Positions 17,659-25,479 of a stretch of 64,000 bases of DNA are shown in pieces. The position numbers were made by a program, and so were the translations under genes. The DNA is from Lewinellaceae bacterium (GTDB taxonomy: Bacteria > Bacteroidota > Bacteroidia > Chitinophagales > Saprospiraceae), in NCBI GenBank assembly GCA_020636025.1, contig JACJYQ010000005.1, positions 1-64,000 on the forward strand, given 5' to 3'. Position 1 is the stretch's first letter. Each line of letters begins with the position of its first letter. The notes under the pieces are model-generated. The model saw nothing but the letters and a program-made list of their open reading frames with translations, did no database searches and was not told the DNA's origin.

Positions 17659-19800
17659 CTATCCAAATAGCATATACAGCAACCAAAGAAAAACCATCAA
17701 CAAAATAACCGGCATCCACACTTTCAGCAGACTTGTCCTGCGTTTCGGGCTGCCATCTTCGGATATGGATGCGCTTCTCCTCCGGTCGACTATCGTCACA
17801 TAAATAAAGCAGAAGAAATTAATGCCCAGGGTCATCATCAAAAAGATGTAGGCCAGGTTCATGGAATCCGTTGCCGGAGATATCTGCACCAAGTTGATGG
17901 AGTAGGCCACTGTTGCCAGAAATGAGGTAATGATCAACTCCCCGACCTCCTCAAAGCTTGACTTCTGATAGAAAAGCATAAACAAGGGCAATGCGCTGAA
18001 CATGATAAAGGGCAGTATAATCAGAATGATGGCGCCCCATGGTTGTCGGTTGACCCCCAAGTGCACATTCAGGCTTTTGTAATTCTCCAAATAACGGGCT
18101 TTGTCATTTGGGTCATAAGTCACCTTGTCTGGAGAGCCCAATGCATTGGTTAATTGATTATCCAGCGTCACATAATATTCTTTGGTGTCCCAGTCGTTGA
18201 ATTCAAAGTCTTTGATTTTATCATTAATCTGCAAACGGCTGTGATCGAAGCTGATCCGAATCTTGTTGCTGGAGCTGAGAGCAGCAATCGGAATTTTACA
18301 TTCATGGTGATCAAAGGGGAATTTAAAGGACTTGAAATTCCCCAGAAACTTTCCACTTATCCGGTAAATGCGCACCACGTAGTTGCTGTCTTGTTCCTCG
18401 GCGATCATGTACCGGTTTGCTTCCTCAGAACTAATGTTGCTAAAATCGATGTATCCTTCCTTGCTGATGTACTGCGAATCGGCAATCACCCAGTATAGCA
18501 GGTTACAATCGAACGTGTTTTTCCGCACATCAATGTCGTTGATGTCGATGATATCCAGGCCTACGCGCAAATTGGCAATGGGTTCTCCGTATGTATTGAT
18601 CTGCGTTGGACAACTGCGGGTTTTACCTCCGTGGATCTGATCAAAATTCGGGTCTTTGCGCTGAATGACCAGGTTATCAAATTCGTAGAGATTGTTGTCG
18701 AAAGTTATTTTGCGATTTGCCAGACTCTGGAAGTATTTCACCATCGAGGCTCTGTTGGTGCAGTTTTCCCGCAGGGCAGTCTCAAAAATATTCATGGCAT
18801 CATAGCACAAACTCAGGTTGTTGTCGATGGCGCGCTCCTGTTGGGTTGTGCCATTTTCCAAAGACCTGGGAAATATCTCATATAGATGCTTTTTATCCCG
18901 ATACACTTCTTCTGACAAGGCCTCTTCATTCCGTGCGTATTTGATGAATGTATGTCCTTTTTCCCGCGTGATCGCCTCAAGTTCCTGTTCCTTCATGCCC
19001 GTGGATATTCCAACAAATGTTTTGGCCGGAATATCTGCCTTCGCTATGAAATCCATGATGGCATCTCCGTAGCCGGCGTGTGTATTGAACAGGATCACGG
19101 AAGGTTCCGGTTTAGACAACATTCTTTGCAAATGTTTTTCCATCACAGCTACAGAATCCTCCGGTACAATGCGGTTTTGAATATAGCTGCGCTGCCAAAG
19201 ACAAACGGAATCGAAAGAAATCCTGTTGGCTTCCAGACTTTCCAGAAACAGGTTGTGAAGCAGGTAATCACATTCAGTGACAAAGCCGACAGATTTCGTT
19301 TTCAACACCTTGTCAATGAATTGAACGAAATAGTTCGGCTGCGGGTCATTCGGTTGCAGGAAAACGGCATTCTTTCCAAAATCCAGACGGTTTTGGTCGG
19401 CGCTTATAGATATAACCGGCAGTTGATTGGCAATGATTGGAGCGGCATGCCGAATGTGCCGCCCCCAAGTATTATCCACTACCATCAGGATATTCGTATC
19501 AGAAGCAATGCTTTGATACAGCTTTACGATGGTATCTTCCTGGTAATTACATTGGTATTTCTTTAACTGAAATTCAACCGGGTAGGCCTGAGCTGCCTCC
19601 CGCTCATTTATCCGGTCCAGATACATATTGAGTGCTGATATGTATATGGAATCTGAAAAGTTACCACCTTTTTCCCCGGTACCGTCAAACTTGAAACCCA
19701 GGTATGCCACATACTTTACCGGCCTGGACGCGCCTACATGTTTGCATCCGAATTGGCCGACGGCGAGTAGTATAAGAAGAAAGATGTTAATGTATTTCAT
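17659..19800 (-). CDS. periplasmic-binding-protein / pentameric ligand-gated ion channel fusion
   Basis: A 713-residue protein. After a signal or lipoprotein-type leader (about 1-19, ending FGC), residues ~28-395 look like a type 1 periplasmic binding protein of the Leu/Ile/Val-receptor kind (MVVDNTWGRHIRHAAPIIANQ, VFLQPNDPQPNYF, VILFNTHAGYGDAIMDFI, LCYDAMNIFETAL). Residues ~408-585 form a Cys-loop-receptor extracellular domain (LRVGLDIIDINDIDVRKNTF; loop motif FPFDHHEC at 494-501). Four membrane segments follow: M1 ~587-611, M2 ~616-640 (EEVGELIITSFLATVAYS), M3 ~646-670, M4 ~692-713. Glu617/618/621 at the inner end of M2 suggest cation selectivity (inference). It would be an inner-membrane channel gated by a captured small solute. 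Nearest upstream gene, same strand: a membrane/SPOR-like protein. Confidence 0.85.
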   Translation of the reverse strand: MKYINIFLLILLAVGQFGCKHVGASRPVKYVAYLGFKFDGTGEKGGNFSDSIYISALNMYLDRINEREAAQAYPVEFQLKKYQCNYQEDTIVKLYQSIASDTNILMVVDNTWGRHIRHAAPIIANQLPVISISADQNRLDFGKNAVFLQPNDPQPNYFVQFIDKVLKTKSVGFVTECDYLLHNLFLESLEANRISFDSVCLWQRSYIQNRIVPEDSVAVMEKHLQRMLSKPEPSVILFNTHAGYGDAIMDFIAKADIPAKTFVGISTGMKEQELEAITREKGHTFIKYARNEEALSEEVYRDKKHLYEIFPRSLENGTTQQERAIDNNLSLCYDAMNIFETALRENCTNRASMVKYFQSLANRKITFDNNLYEFDNLVIQRKDPNFDQIHGGKTRSCPTQINTYGEPIANLRVGLDIIDINDIDVRKNTFDCNLLYWVIADSQYISKEGYIDFSNISSEEANRYMIAEEQDSNYVVRIYRISGKFLGNFKSFKFPFDHHECKIPIAALSSSNKIRISFDHSRLQINDKIKDFEFNDWDTKEYYVTLDNQLTNALGSPDKVTYDPNDKARYLENYKSLNVHLGVNRQPWGAIILIILPFIMFSALPLFMLFYQKSSFEEVGELIITSFLATVAYSINLVQISPATDSMNLAYIFLMMTLGINFFCFIYVTIVDRRRSASISEDGSPKRRTSLLKVWMPVILLMVFLWLLYMLFG

Positions 19801-19841
19801 GGAAGGCTGGTTGGTGTGGGGAAGTATGATTATTGATTAAG

Positions 19842-19849
19842 CAAATGTA
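19842..19849 (-). promoter_or_regulatory. candidate -7 box for the channel gene
   Basis: The minus strand reads TACATTTG here, a full match to the Bacteroidota -7 consensus TAnnTTTG, about 42 nt upstream of the channel start at 19800. No convincing -33 TTTG is seen at the expected distance, so this is motif-only support. If real, the channel can be transcribed on its own. Confidence 0.4.
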
Positions 19850-19944
19850 TCACAACAAAAGTGAAAGCAGATGTTAGGGTAAAAAATCGGCCCTGGCCAA
19901 ATAGAGCATATTTGTAACTTTTTGCAGTTATAAATTGCTCCTCC

Positions 19945-21516
19945 CTACCTCAACTGCCTTACCAACAATTTGCCTTTCGACAATCCAATGAGCTGAAGTT
20001 TGTGGTTAAAATTAACGGCTGTGATCTCTGCTCGTTCCTTGTCCGTTTGGATTGGCGCAAGCCAAACAATGTATCCACTGTTTAGCCCCTTAGGTAGACA
20101 GGATTGAGGTGAAAAATGCGCATCGAAGCCCTGCCTTTTCAATATGTTGGCTCTGTCGATGGCCAGTTCTTTTTTTGAATAAGAGCTTTCCTGGATGAGA
20201 TACCCGCTCCGATTCAATAGTTCACAATCTTTGGACACAACAGGTTTCGAGGGTGTTGTTACTTTGGGAGAAACCGGTTTGGGGTCTGGCTTTTCATCCT
20301 CATCGCCGGACATGTAAATCGTTGGCCCATCATCGTCATCACCGGATAGGTTTATGGTTGGGCCTTCATCTTCCTGCTTGTTGCTGATGGGATATTGTTT
20401 GGGAACTCCGGTCGGAACACCTCCGTAAGGAATGGCTTCCCCATCTATCAAATAGCCGCGCACATCTTCCGGGTTTTGGCCACCTTTCCAGTTTTGCAAT
20501 TCCTTCAGATCCGCGATGTTTTCAGACCGGTAACTAGCCACTTTCCAAAAGAAAGGCGTCAGAAATGCCAGCGCCAACACAGTGACCCATTTTTGAACCC
20601 GTTGCCCACCCATAAAACGGTTGTACATCGAGCGCGACTGTCCGAAAGGTTTGCTTAGTCCTCCCAATACATACTTCTTAAACGGATCGATCGTGAGGTA
20701 ATGCAACGGGCGGTAAATCTTGTTCCAGAGTACAGTCAGTGAATCAGGTGTTTTGGGTCGTTTTGCGGCCATAGCACCCACATTATCGCTTATTTTTTTA
20801 TACCAGTCGGCACGTGTAACCCAATGAGCCATTTGTTTATCCTTGCCATAAATGCCCAGTCGGGAAGGATCGTTGATCTTGCGGACATTTCCGGCAAAAG
20901 GGACTAAGGCGAGCCCTATTCCATTGTACACACATTGGTTGCGCAATTCCCGGTAATATGGGTCCTGTGGCGCAGGAAATACATCCTCAGCCAGCGCGAT
21001 CCACTGCTCATCGGCAAAATATTGTTTGAACTGCTGAATGGCGAATATGTATCGGTACTTACGCCAGTTCTGCATGCTGAAATACCAGGTAAAAAATCCA
21101 ATGATGAAAATACCCAGCACGAAACCCAGGTTACCGCTTCCTTTCAATCCAATCAGCCAAGGCAGCCTGCTCTGATAAAACAGGAAATAAAGCACGGCAG
21201 CCGCTACGGTGCCAAAAGCGATGGAATCCCAGACAAAGTATGGTGAATTGAGGCGGTATTTCACCTCTTCGATTTTATCGAGTGAAGTGGCTTCGTAGGT
21301 GCAAATAAATGGACTGTCATCCTCTTTTCTGAAAGTGAGTTTTCCATCGGCTACCCAGCCTTCTTCGCTCACATTATCGAGTTCAACCTTGATGGCAGCC
21401 GGGTCGGATTGGTAGCGGTTTTTGTAAAAATCTTTTAGGAAAGGTATAAAACGGCGCTTTACCTCATCTTCGGTAAGTTGACTAACAGGTTTGGTAAAGG
21501 AATGTTTATCTGCCAT
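19945..21516 (-). CDS. membrane protein with acidic linker and SPOR-like C-terminus
   Basis: A 523-residue protein of unknown function. Residues 1-90 are soluble; membrane segments lie at about 96-115, 128-147 and 309-327. A short acidic double motif, GPTINLSGDDDD and GPTIYMSGDEDE, lies near 385-408, and a Pro/Lys/Ser-rich linker follows. The last ~95 residues (LNRSGYLIQESSYSKKELAIDRANILKRQGF...) resemble a SPOR-type fold, which in other proteins binds denuded glycan strands of peptidoglycan. The gene ends 144 bp upstream of the channel gene in the same direction, so the two may be functionally linked (inference). There is no signal peptide; the protein probably sits in the inner membrane. 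Confidence 0.7.
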   Translation of the reverse strand: MADKHSFTKPVSQLTEDEVKRRFIPFLKDFYKNRYQSDPAAIKVELDNVSEEGWVADGKLTFRKEDDSPFICTYEATSLDKIEEVKYRLNSPYFVWDSIAFGTVAAAVLYFLFYQSRLPWLIGLKGSGNLGFVLGIFIIGFFTWYFSMQNWRKYRYIFAIQQFKQYFADEQWIALAEDVFPAPQDPYYRELRNQCVYNGIGLALVPFAGNVRKINDPSRLGIYGKDKQMAHWVTRADWYKKISDNVGAMAAKRPKTPDSLTVLWNKIYRPLHYLTIDPFKKYVLGGLSKPFGQSRSMYNRFMGGQRVQKWVTVLALAFLTPFFWKVASYRSENIADLKELQNWKGGQNPEDVRGYLIDGEAIPYGGVPTGVPKQYPISNKQEDEGPTINLSGDDDDGPTIYMSGDEDEKPDPKPVSPKVTTPSKPVVSKDCELLNRSGYLIQESSYSKKELAIDRANILKRQGFDAHFSPQSCLPKGLNSGYIVWLAPIQTDKERAEITAVNFNHKLQLIGLSKGKLLVRQLR

Positions 21517-21604
21517 TTATGAGCGGTTAGATCTCGGTTGTTCACATTTGACAAACAACACTGTTTTCGAAATTGTTGGTTGCCGCGCCTGGGAAGCTTG
21601 TAAA

Positions 21605-21742
21605 TTTCCGATTTGTTTCGATTTCCGATTTCCGAATTGATCTGAAATGTACGATTTAATAAACGGAAACTCTCCAATAAGCAATTCAGAAATGTTCAAT
21701 CAGAAATCAAATCAAGAATCGGAAATCGAAACAAATCGGAAA
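21605..21742. repeat. 26-bp perfect inverted repeat built from a CGATTTCC word
   Basis: TTTCCGATTTGTTTCGATTTCCGATT (arm 21605-21630) is perfectly mirrored at 21717-21742, with an 86-nt spacer. Each arm is itself made of reiterated variants of ATTTCCG. It lies between two same-strand genes (21516 start and 21756 stop, minus strand) and could terminate transcription, though the spacer is long. Confidence 0.85.
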
Positions 21743-21755
21743 TCGGAAATCAAGC

Positions 21756-22808
21756 TCAAACTTTCTTCCCGGGTAATTGCGAAGCTGCTTTGCGAGCATC
21801 ATTTTGTCGCTGTTTCAGCGTATCGATATAGGTTCTCGCCATTTTGTTGCCGTATTCGTTCCAGGCTCTTTGGGCCCAGTCGAGCGCAATTTCCAGATTG
21901 CCTTCCACTTCGCTGGCTACCGCCATGTTGTAAGCAGCACGGCCTGCTGCCTTTTTATTGGTGGTGCCGGCCTGGGCAATGATCTTTTTCCATTCATTCG
22001 TTGCCTGCTCCATATTTCTGCTCTGGAAATATCGGGCGGCTTGTTTCATTTGCGCTTTATAACCTTTTGCTTTGCTGTAATAGCTCCGATTGACATTCAC
22101 AAAAATCGGGGCTATCCTGGCGCCGTATTCTATGCCAACATTGTAGGCAACATCCCTTGTCACATCTACTTGAGAAGGCAGATTGTTCAAGGCGCGGCGC
22201 TCCGTATTTCCGCTGGCTGTTCTTTCCAGATAATCATCGGTTACATATTCGTCAAAGATTATTTTCCTGGATGGATCGTACGTTCGCCAGCCAATGCGTA
22301 CACTGGTTCTTTGTCGGGCATTGTACGTTATATCAATGATTTCATTTCCCTTTTTGTCCTTCCGCTTGCTTGTGTGCTTTACTGCCGATCTCGAATTGTC
22401 GGAATCAAAAGACTCTATGGTAACAACGGCATCTGTATCGTAATCCTTGCATATTTTTTCAATTTCCTCCCAATCAAGCGGGCGCGGCATGTTTCCACCG
22501 GCTTTGCTTCCGGTCATTTCAATACCTGTATTTTTTATTTGAAAGCGTGGTGTTCGTGTAAGCGCATTTGTCAGACCGGCCACCGCTTCCTGTCGACTTT
22601 TGCGATCCTGCCCGATCGCTTCTCCGGTAAAAAGCCCTTCCAACACGTTTAACCAGCCGTTTGAAGGTTTACTCCTGTCAACAATGGCAATGGTATTAAT
22701 ATGCTCCGGAACGGTCATTTGGGCAGGTTGCAGCACCTTAAGCGTGGTGCTTTGCATGCAGCTGGCCAGAGAAACAGCCAGGACCAATAGGGTAAGACCT
22801 GTTTTCAT
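21756..22808 (-). CDS. DUF6340-like lipoprotein
   Basis: A 350-residue lipoprotein: signal peptide with lipobox VSLASC (Cys17), then an N-terminal domain typical of a Bacteroidota lipoprotein family (INTIAIVDRSKPSN, LTRTPRFQI, DYDTDAVVTIESFDSD, VRIGWRTYDPSRKIIFDEYVTDDY). The last ~100 residues are TPR-like helices (AARYFQSRNMEQATNEWKKI, AGRAAYNMAVASEVEGNLE). It resembles DUF6340 proteins of unknown role, probably in the periplasm or at the outer membrane. It is preceded by yajC and a 23-bp hairpin and followed by an inverted repeat. Function is unknown. Confidence 0.78.
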   Translation of the reverse strand: MKTGLTLLVLAVSLASCMQSTTLKVLQPAQMTVPEHINTIAIVDRSKPSNGWLNVLEGLFTGEAIGQDRKSRQEAVAGLTNALTRTPRFQIKNTGIEMTGSKAGGNMPRPLDWEEIEKICKDYDTDAVVTIESFDSDNSRSAVKHTSKRKDKKGNEIIDITYNARQRTSVRIGWRTYDPSRKIIFDEYVTDDYLERTASGNTERRALNNLPSQVDVTRDVAYNVGIEYGARIAPIFVNVNRSYYSKAKGYKAQMKQAARYFQSRNMEQATNEWKKIIAQAGTTNKKAAGRAAYNMAVASEVEGNLEIALDWAQRAWNEYGNKMARTYIDTLKQRQNDARKAASQLPGKKV

Positions 22809-22839
22809 TATTTGATTGGTTTAATATTTAATATATGAA

Positions 22840-22904
22840 ATACGATATACAGTATCTGATATATGTTTTTGTAAAAATCGGATATCAGATACTGTATATC
22901 GTAT
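22840..22904. repeat. 23-bp perfect hairpin between yajC and the lipoprotein gene
   Basis: ATACGATATACAGTATCTGATAT (22840-22862) is perfectly mirrored at 22882-22904 around a 19-nt spacer. It lies 6 bp after the yajC stop on the minus strand, so it is a likely terminator for yajC, although the arms are AT-rich and there is no clean T tract. The words GATATAC and GATATC recur in the hairpin at 45439. Confidence 0.85.
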
Positions 22905-22910
22905 ATTACA

Positions 22911-23219
22911 TCACCCGTTGTATTCTCCCTGTACGGATGATTTTACCACTCGAATGAATGTTTTTTCATCCACCATCAGGCGAACAATGGGTCCGTCGAT
23001 CTTGGTGATCCGGCCAATGATACCGGCATTGGTAACAACCTCCATTCCTTCTTTGAGGTCTTCCTGAAATTTCTGCACTTCCTTCTGTTTTTTCACCTGT
23101 GGGCGAATCAGAAAGAAGTAAAAAACCACTATAATTAACAAAGGAAACAGCATTCCAGCGAGTCCGCTGCTTGTAGAAGTAGCTTGTAATAAAATGTGTG
23201 CGACAGTGTGCATTTTCAA
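22911..23219 (-). CDS. yajC: preprotein translocase subunit YajC
   Basis: A 102-residue protein with one membrane segment (about 20-42, LAGMLFPLLIIVVFYFFLIRP) followed by the YajC signature: RPQVKKQKEVQKFQEDLKEG, VVTNAGIIGRITKIDG and IVRLMVDEKTFIRVVKSSV. YajC associates with SecDF of the Sec export machine at the inner membrane. The length is normal for the family. The start could be at 23219 or two residues in, at 23213. The gene is divergent from kup and ends just before a 23-bp hairpin. Confidence 0.95.
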   Translation of the reverse strand: MKMHTVAHILLQATSTSSGLAGMLFPLLIIVVFYFFLIRPQVKKQKEVQKFQEDLKEGMEVVTNAGIIGRITKIDGPIVRLMVDEKTFIRVVKSSVQGEYNG

Positions 23220-23533
23220 TGATTTGTGTGAAAAATTTCTGATCCGGCTACTAATTTGGCCTCCCGACCAGGCTAACTGAGGGCAAAGCTAATTAGCTAA
23301 TTCGATAATTTGATAATGAGCTAATTTGATAATGAGATATTTGGGCAATCTGCCCTGACTGATCAGGTTCAGTTAATTTGCCTGTTTAATCCTCTTTCAA
23401 TAACAGCAATTCTAAATGAAGTCTGATCATTATCAAATTATCAAATCAGCTCATTATCAAATTACTCATTTTTTTTTCTTATTTCAAACAAAAGCGGACA
23501 TTTGCTGACTTTCCAGAAAATTAATTCAACGCA
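23220..23533. repeat. divergent yajC/kup intergenic region with reiterated GATAAT inverted repeat
   Basis: Arms made of reiterated (A)TTTGATAATGAG lie at about 23289-23337 and 23427-23470; the longest perfect match is TAATTTGATAATGAGCT at 23306-23322, mirrored at 23448-23464 (17 bp). A small GGGCA/TGCCC hairpin (23343-23355) lies between them. GACATTTG at 23497-23504 is one base off the -7 consensus and may drive kup. As both flanking genes start here, this repeat is not in a terminator position. Confidence 0.75.
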
Positions 23534-25471
23534 ATGGGGTCCCACAATTCACATCATCGCTTGTCAAGAGCAGGTTTAATCATCACACTAGGCATTATCT
23601 TCGGGGATATTGGCACTTCTCCTTTGTATGTGATGAAAGCCATTGTAGGAGAAGGACAGGCAATCAACGCCATGACTGTGCTTGGCGGGTTATCGCTGGT
23701 TTTCTGGACGCTGACCATTCAAACAACTATAAAATATGTTTCGCTGGTATTGCGCGCCGATAACAACGGGGAGGGCGGTATATTTTCCTTGTATTCTCTC
23801 GTAAAAAGAAGAAAGAAATGGTTGATGATCCCGGCTCTTCTTGGCGGTGCTGCCATGCTGGCCGAAGGAATGATCACCCCGCCCATTTCTGTATCATCAG
23901 CCATTGAAGGTCTGGCAATCAAGTATCCAGGGCTCCCCACCATTGGAATTGTGATAGCGATTATTTCGGCCTTGTTTTACATACAGCGCTTTGGAACTGC
24001 GACCGTTGGCAGAAGTTTTGGACCAATGATGCTGATCTGGTTCTCCATGCTTGCCTTGTTAGGATTGGGGCAGGTTGTGTTGTATCCTCAAATTTTTAAG
24101 GCTATAAACCCGTACTACGGCTTTGAACTGCTGATGCACAGTCCAAACTTCCTGTATGTCATGGGGGCGGTATTTCTGTGTACAACCGGAGCCGAGGCGC
24201 TTTATGCCGACCTGGGACACTGTGGTAGAGAAAACATACGCGTAAGCTGGATTTTTGTGAAAATCAGTTTGTTGTTGAACTATTTTGGTCAGGGTGCCTG
24301 GTTACTGCAACACGCGGGTAGAGCTCTGGATGAAAATCCATTTTATGGCATCATGCCGCATTGGTTCCTCTGGCCGGGTATCATCATTGCCACTTTTGCA
24401 ACCATCATTGCCAGCCAAAGTATGATCTCCGGATCATTTACCCTGACTTCTGAGGCCATCCGACTGGGATTCCTGCCCAAGATGACGGTTAAATTCCCAA
24501 CCGAACTGAAGGGACAGATTTACATTCCGGCAGTGAACACCTTTTTATGGCTGGGTTGTATTTCTGTGGTGCTTTACTTCAAAGAAAGCTCCGCGATGGA
24601 AGCCGCTTATGGCCTTTCTGTGGTTTGCACCATGCTTTGTTCTACCATACTCCTGTCAAATTATCTGGTTATTCACCGGGTGCGGCAAAGTCTGGTATGG
24701 GTGTTTCTCGTCTTCTATCTGATTTGGGAAGGTGGATTTTTCCTGGCCAATACGCTGAAGTTTATGGAAGGTGGTTACATCACGGTATTCGCGGCCAGCT
24801 TGCTGTTTGGCATGATGTTCCTTTGGGTTCAGGCACGGTCTATCCGGAAAAATTATACGGATGAAGTGGTCATCAGGGACTACCTCGATCAGTTGATCAT
24901 GTTGAGTAATGACTCCAACATACCCAAATACGCCACAAACCTGGTATTCCTCACAGCTGCTAAAAACCCGAAAAAGGTAGAGGAAAAGGTTTTGTACTCC
25001 ATTCTGCAAACACAGCCTAAAAGAGCCGACGTATACTGGTTTGTGCATATTGATACCACAGACGAGCCTTTCACCATGGAATATGAGGTGAATACTTTTG
25101 CCAATGACGATGTGTATAAAGTAAACTTCAGGCTCGGTTTCAGGGTGCAGCAGCGCATGAACCTGTTCATGAAAAAAGTAGTGGAAGACCTGGTTGAAAA
25201 TGAAGAGATCACGGTTACTTCACGTTATCATACCCAGAGCAGCAAGTATCCCACCGGTGATTTCAGATTTGTGATCATCCAGGAGTTCCTGTCAAACGAA
25301 AACGAACTGCCCTGGAAAGAGCAGTTCGTACTATCAATATACCTAACCGTAAAAGGGTGGGTTTCCTCTCCTAAGAACTGGTTTGGCCTGGATTCCGATT
25401 CAGTTGATATTGAGGAAGCTCCGCTTGTCCTTGAACCGGTCAAGGAAGTGGGATTGAAGCGAAAAAAATAA
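23534..25471 (+). CDS. kup: KUP-family potassium uptake transporter
   Basis: A 645-residue low-affinity potassium:proton symporter of the KUP/HAK type. The first helix carries the family signature GIIFGDIGTSPLY (about 20-32). It continues with NNGEGGIFSLYSLVKRR, GGAAMLAEGMITPPISVSSA and FVHIDTTDEPFTMEY. About 12 membrane segments span residues 15-430, and a ~200-residue cytoplasmic tail follows. Length and motifs are normal for the family. The gene is divergent from yajC; the preceding inverted repeat and a candidate promoter are described separately. It is convergent with the four-repeat T9SS protein, with 8 bp between the stops. Confidence 0.95.
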   Translation: MGSHNSHHRLSRAGLIITLGIIFGDIGTSPLYVMKAIVGEGQAINAMTVLGGLSLVFWTLTIQTTIKYVSLVLRADNNGEGGIFSLYSLVKRRKKWLMIPALLGGAAMLAEGMITPPISVSSAIEGLAIKYPGLPTIGIVIAIISALFYIQRFGTATVGRSFGPMMLIWFSMLALLGLGQVVLYPQIFKAINPYYGFELLMHSPNFLYVMGAVFLCTTGAEALYADLGHCGRENIRVSWIFVKISLLLNYFGQGAWLLQHAGRALDENPFYGIMPHWFLWPGIIIATFATIIASQSMISGSFTLTSEAIRLGFLPKMTVKFPTELKGQIYIPAVNTFLWLGCISVVLYFKESSAMEAAYGLSVVCTMLCSTILLSNYLVIHRVRQSLVWVFLVFYLIWEGGFFLANTLKFMEGGYITVFAASLLFGMMFLWVQARSIRKNYTDEVVIRDYLDQLIMLSNDSNIPKYATNLVFLTAAKNPKKVEEKVLYSILQTQPKRADVYWFVHIDTTDEPFTMEYEVNTFANDDVYKVNFRLGFRVQQRMNLFMKKVVEDLVENEEITVTSRYHTQSSKYPTGDFRFVIIQEFLSNENELPWKEQFVLSIYLTVKGWVSSPKNWFGLDSDSVDIEEAPLVLEPVKEVGLKRKK

Positions 25472-25479
25472 GTCAACGC

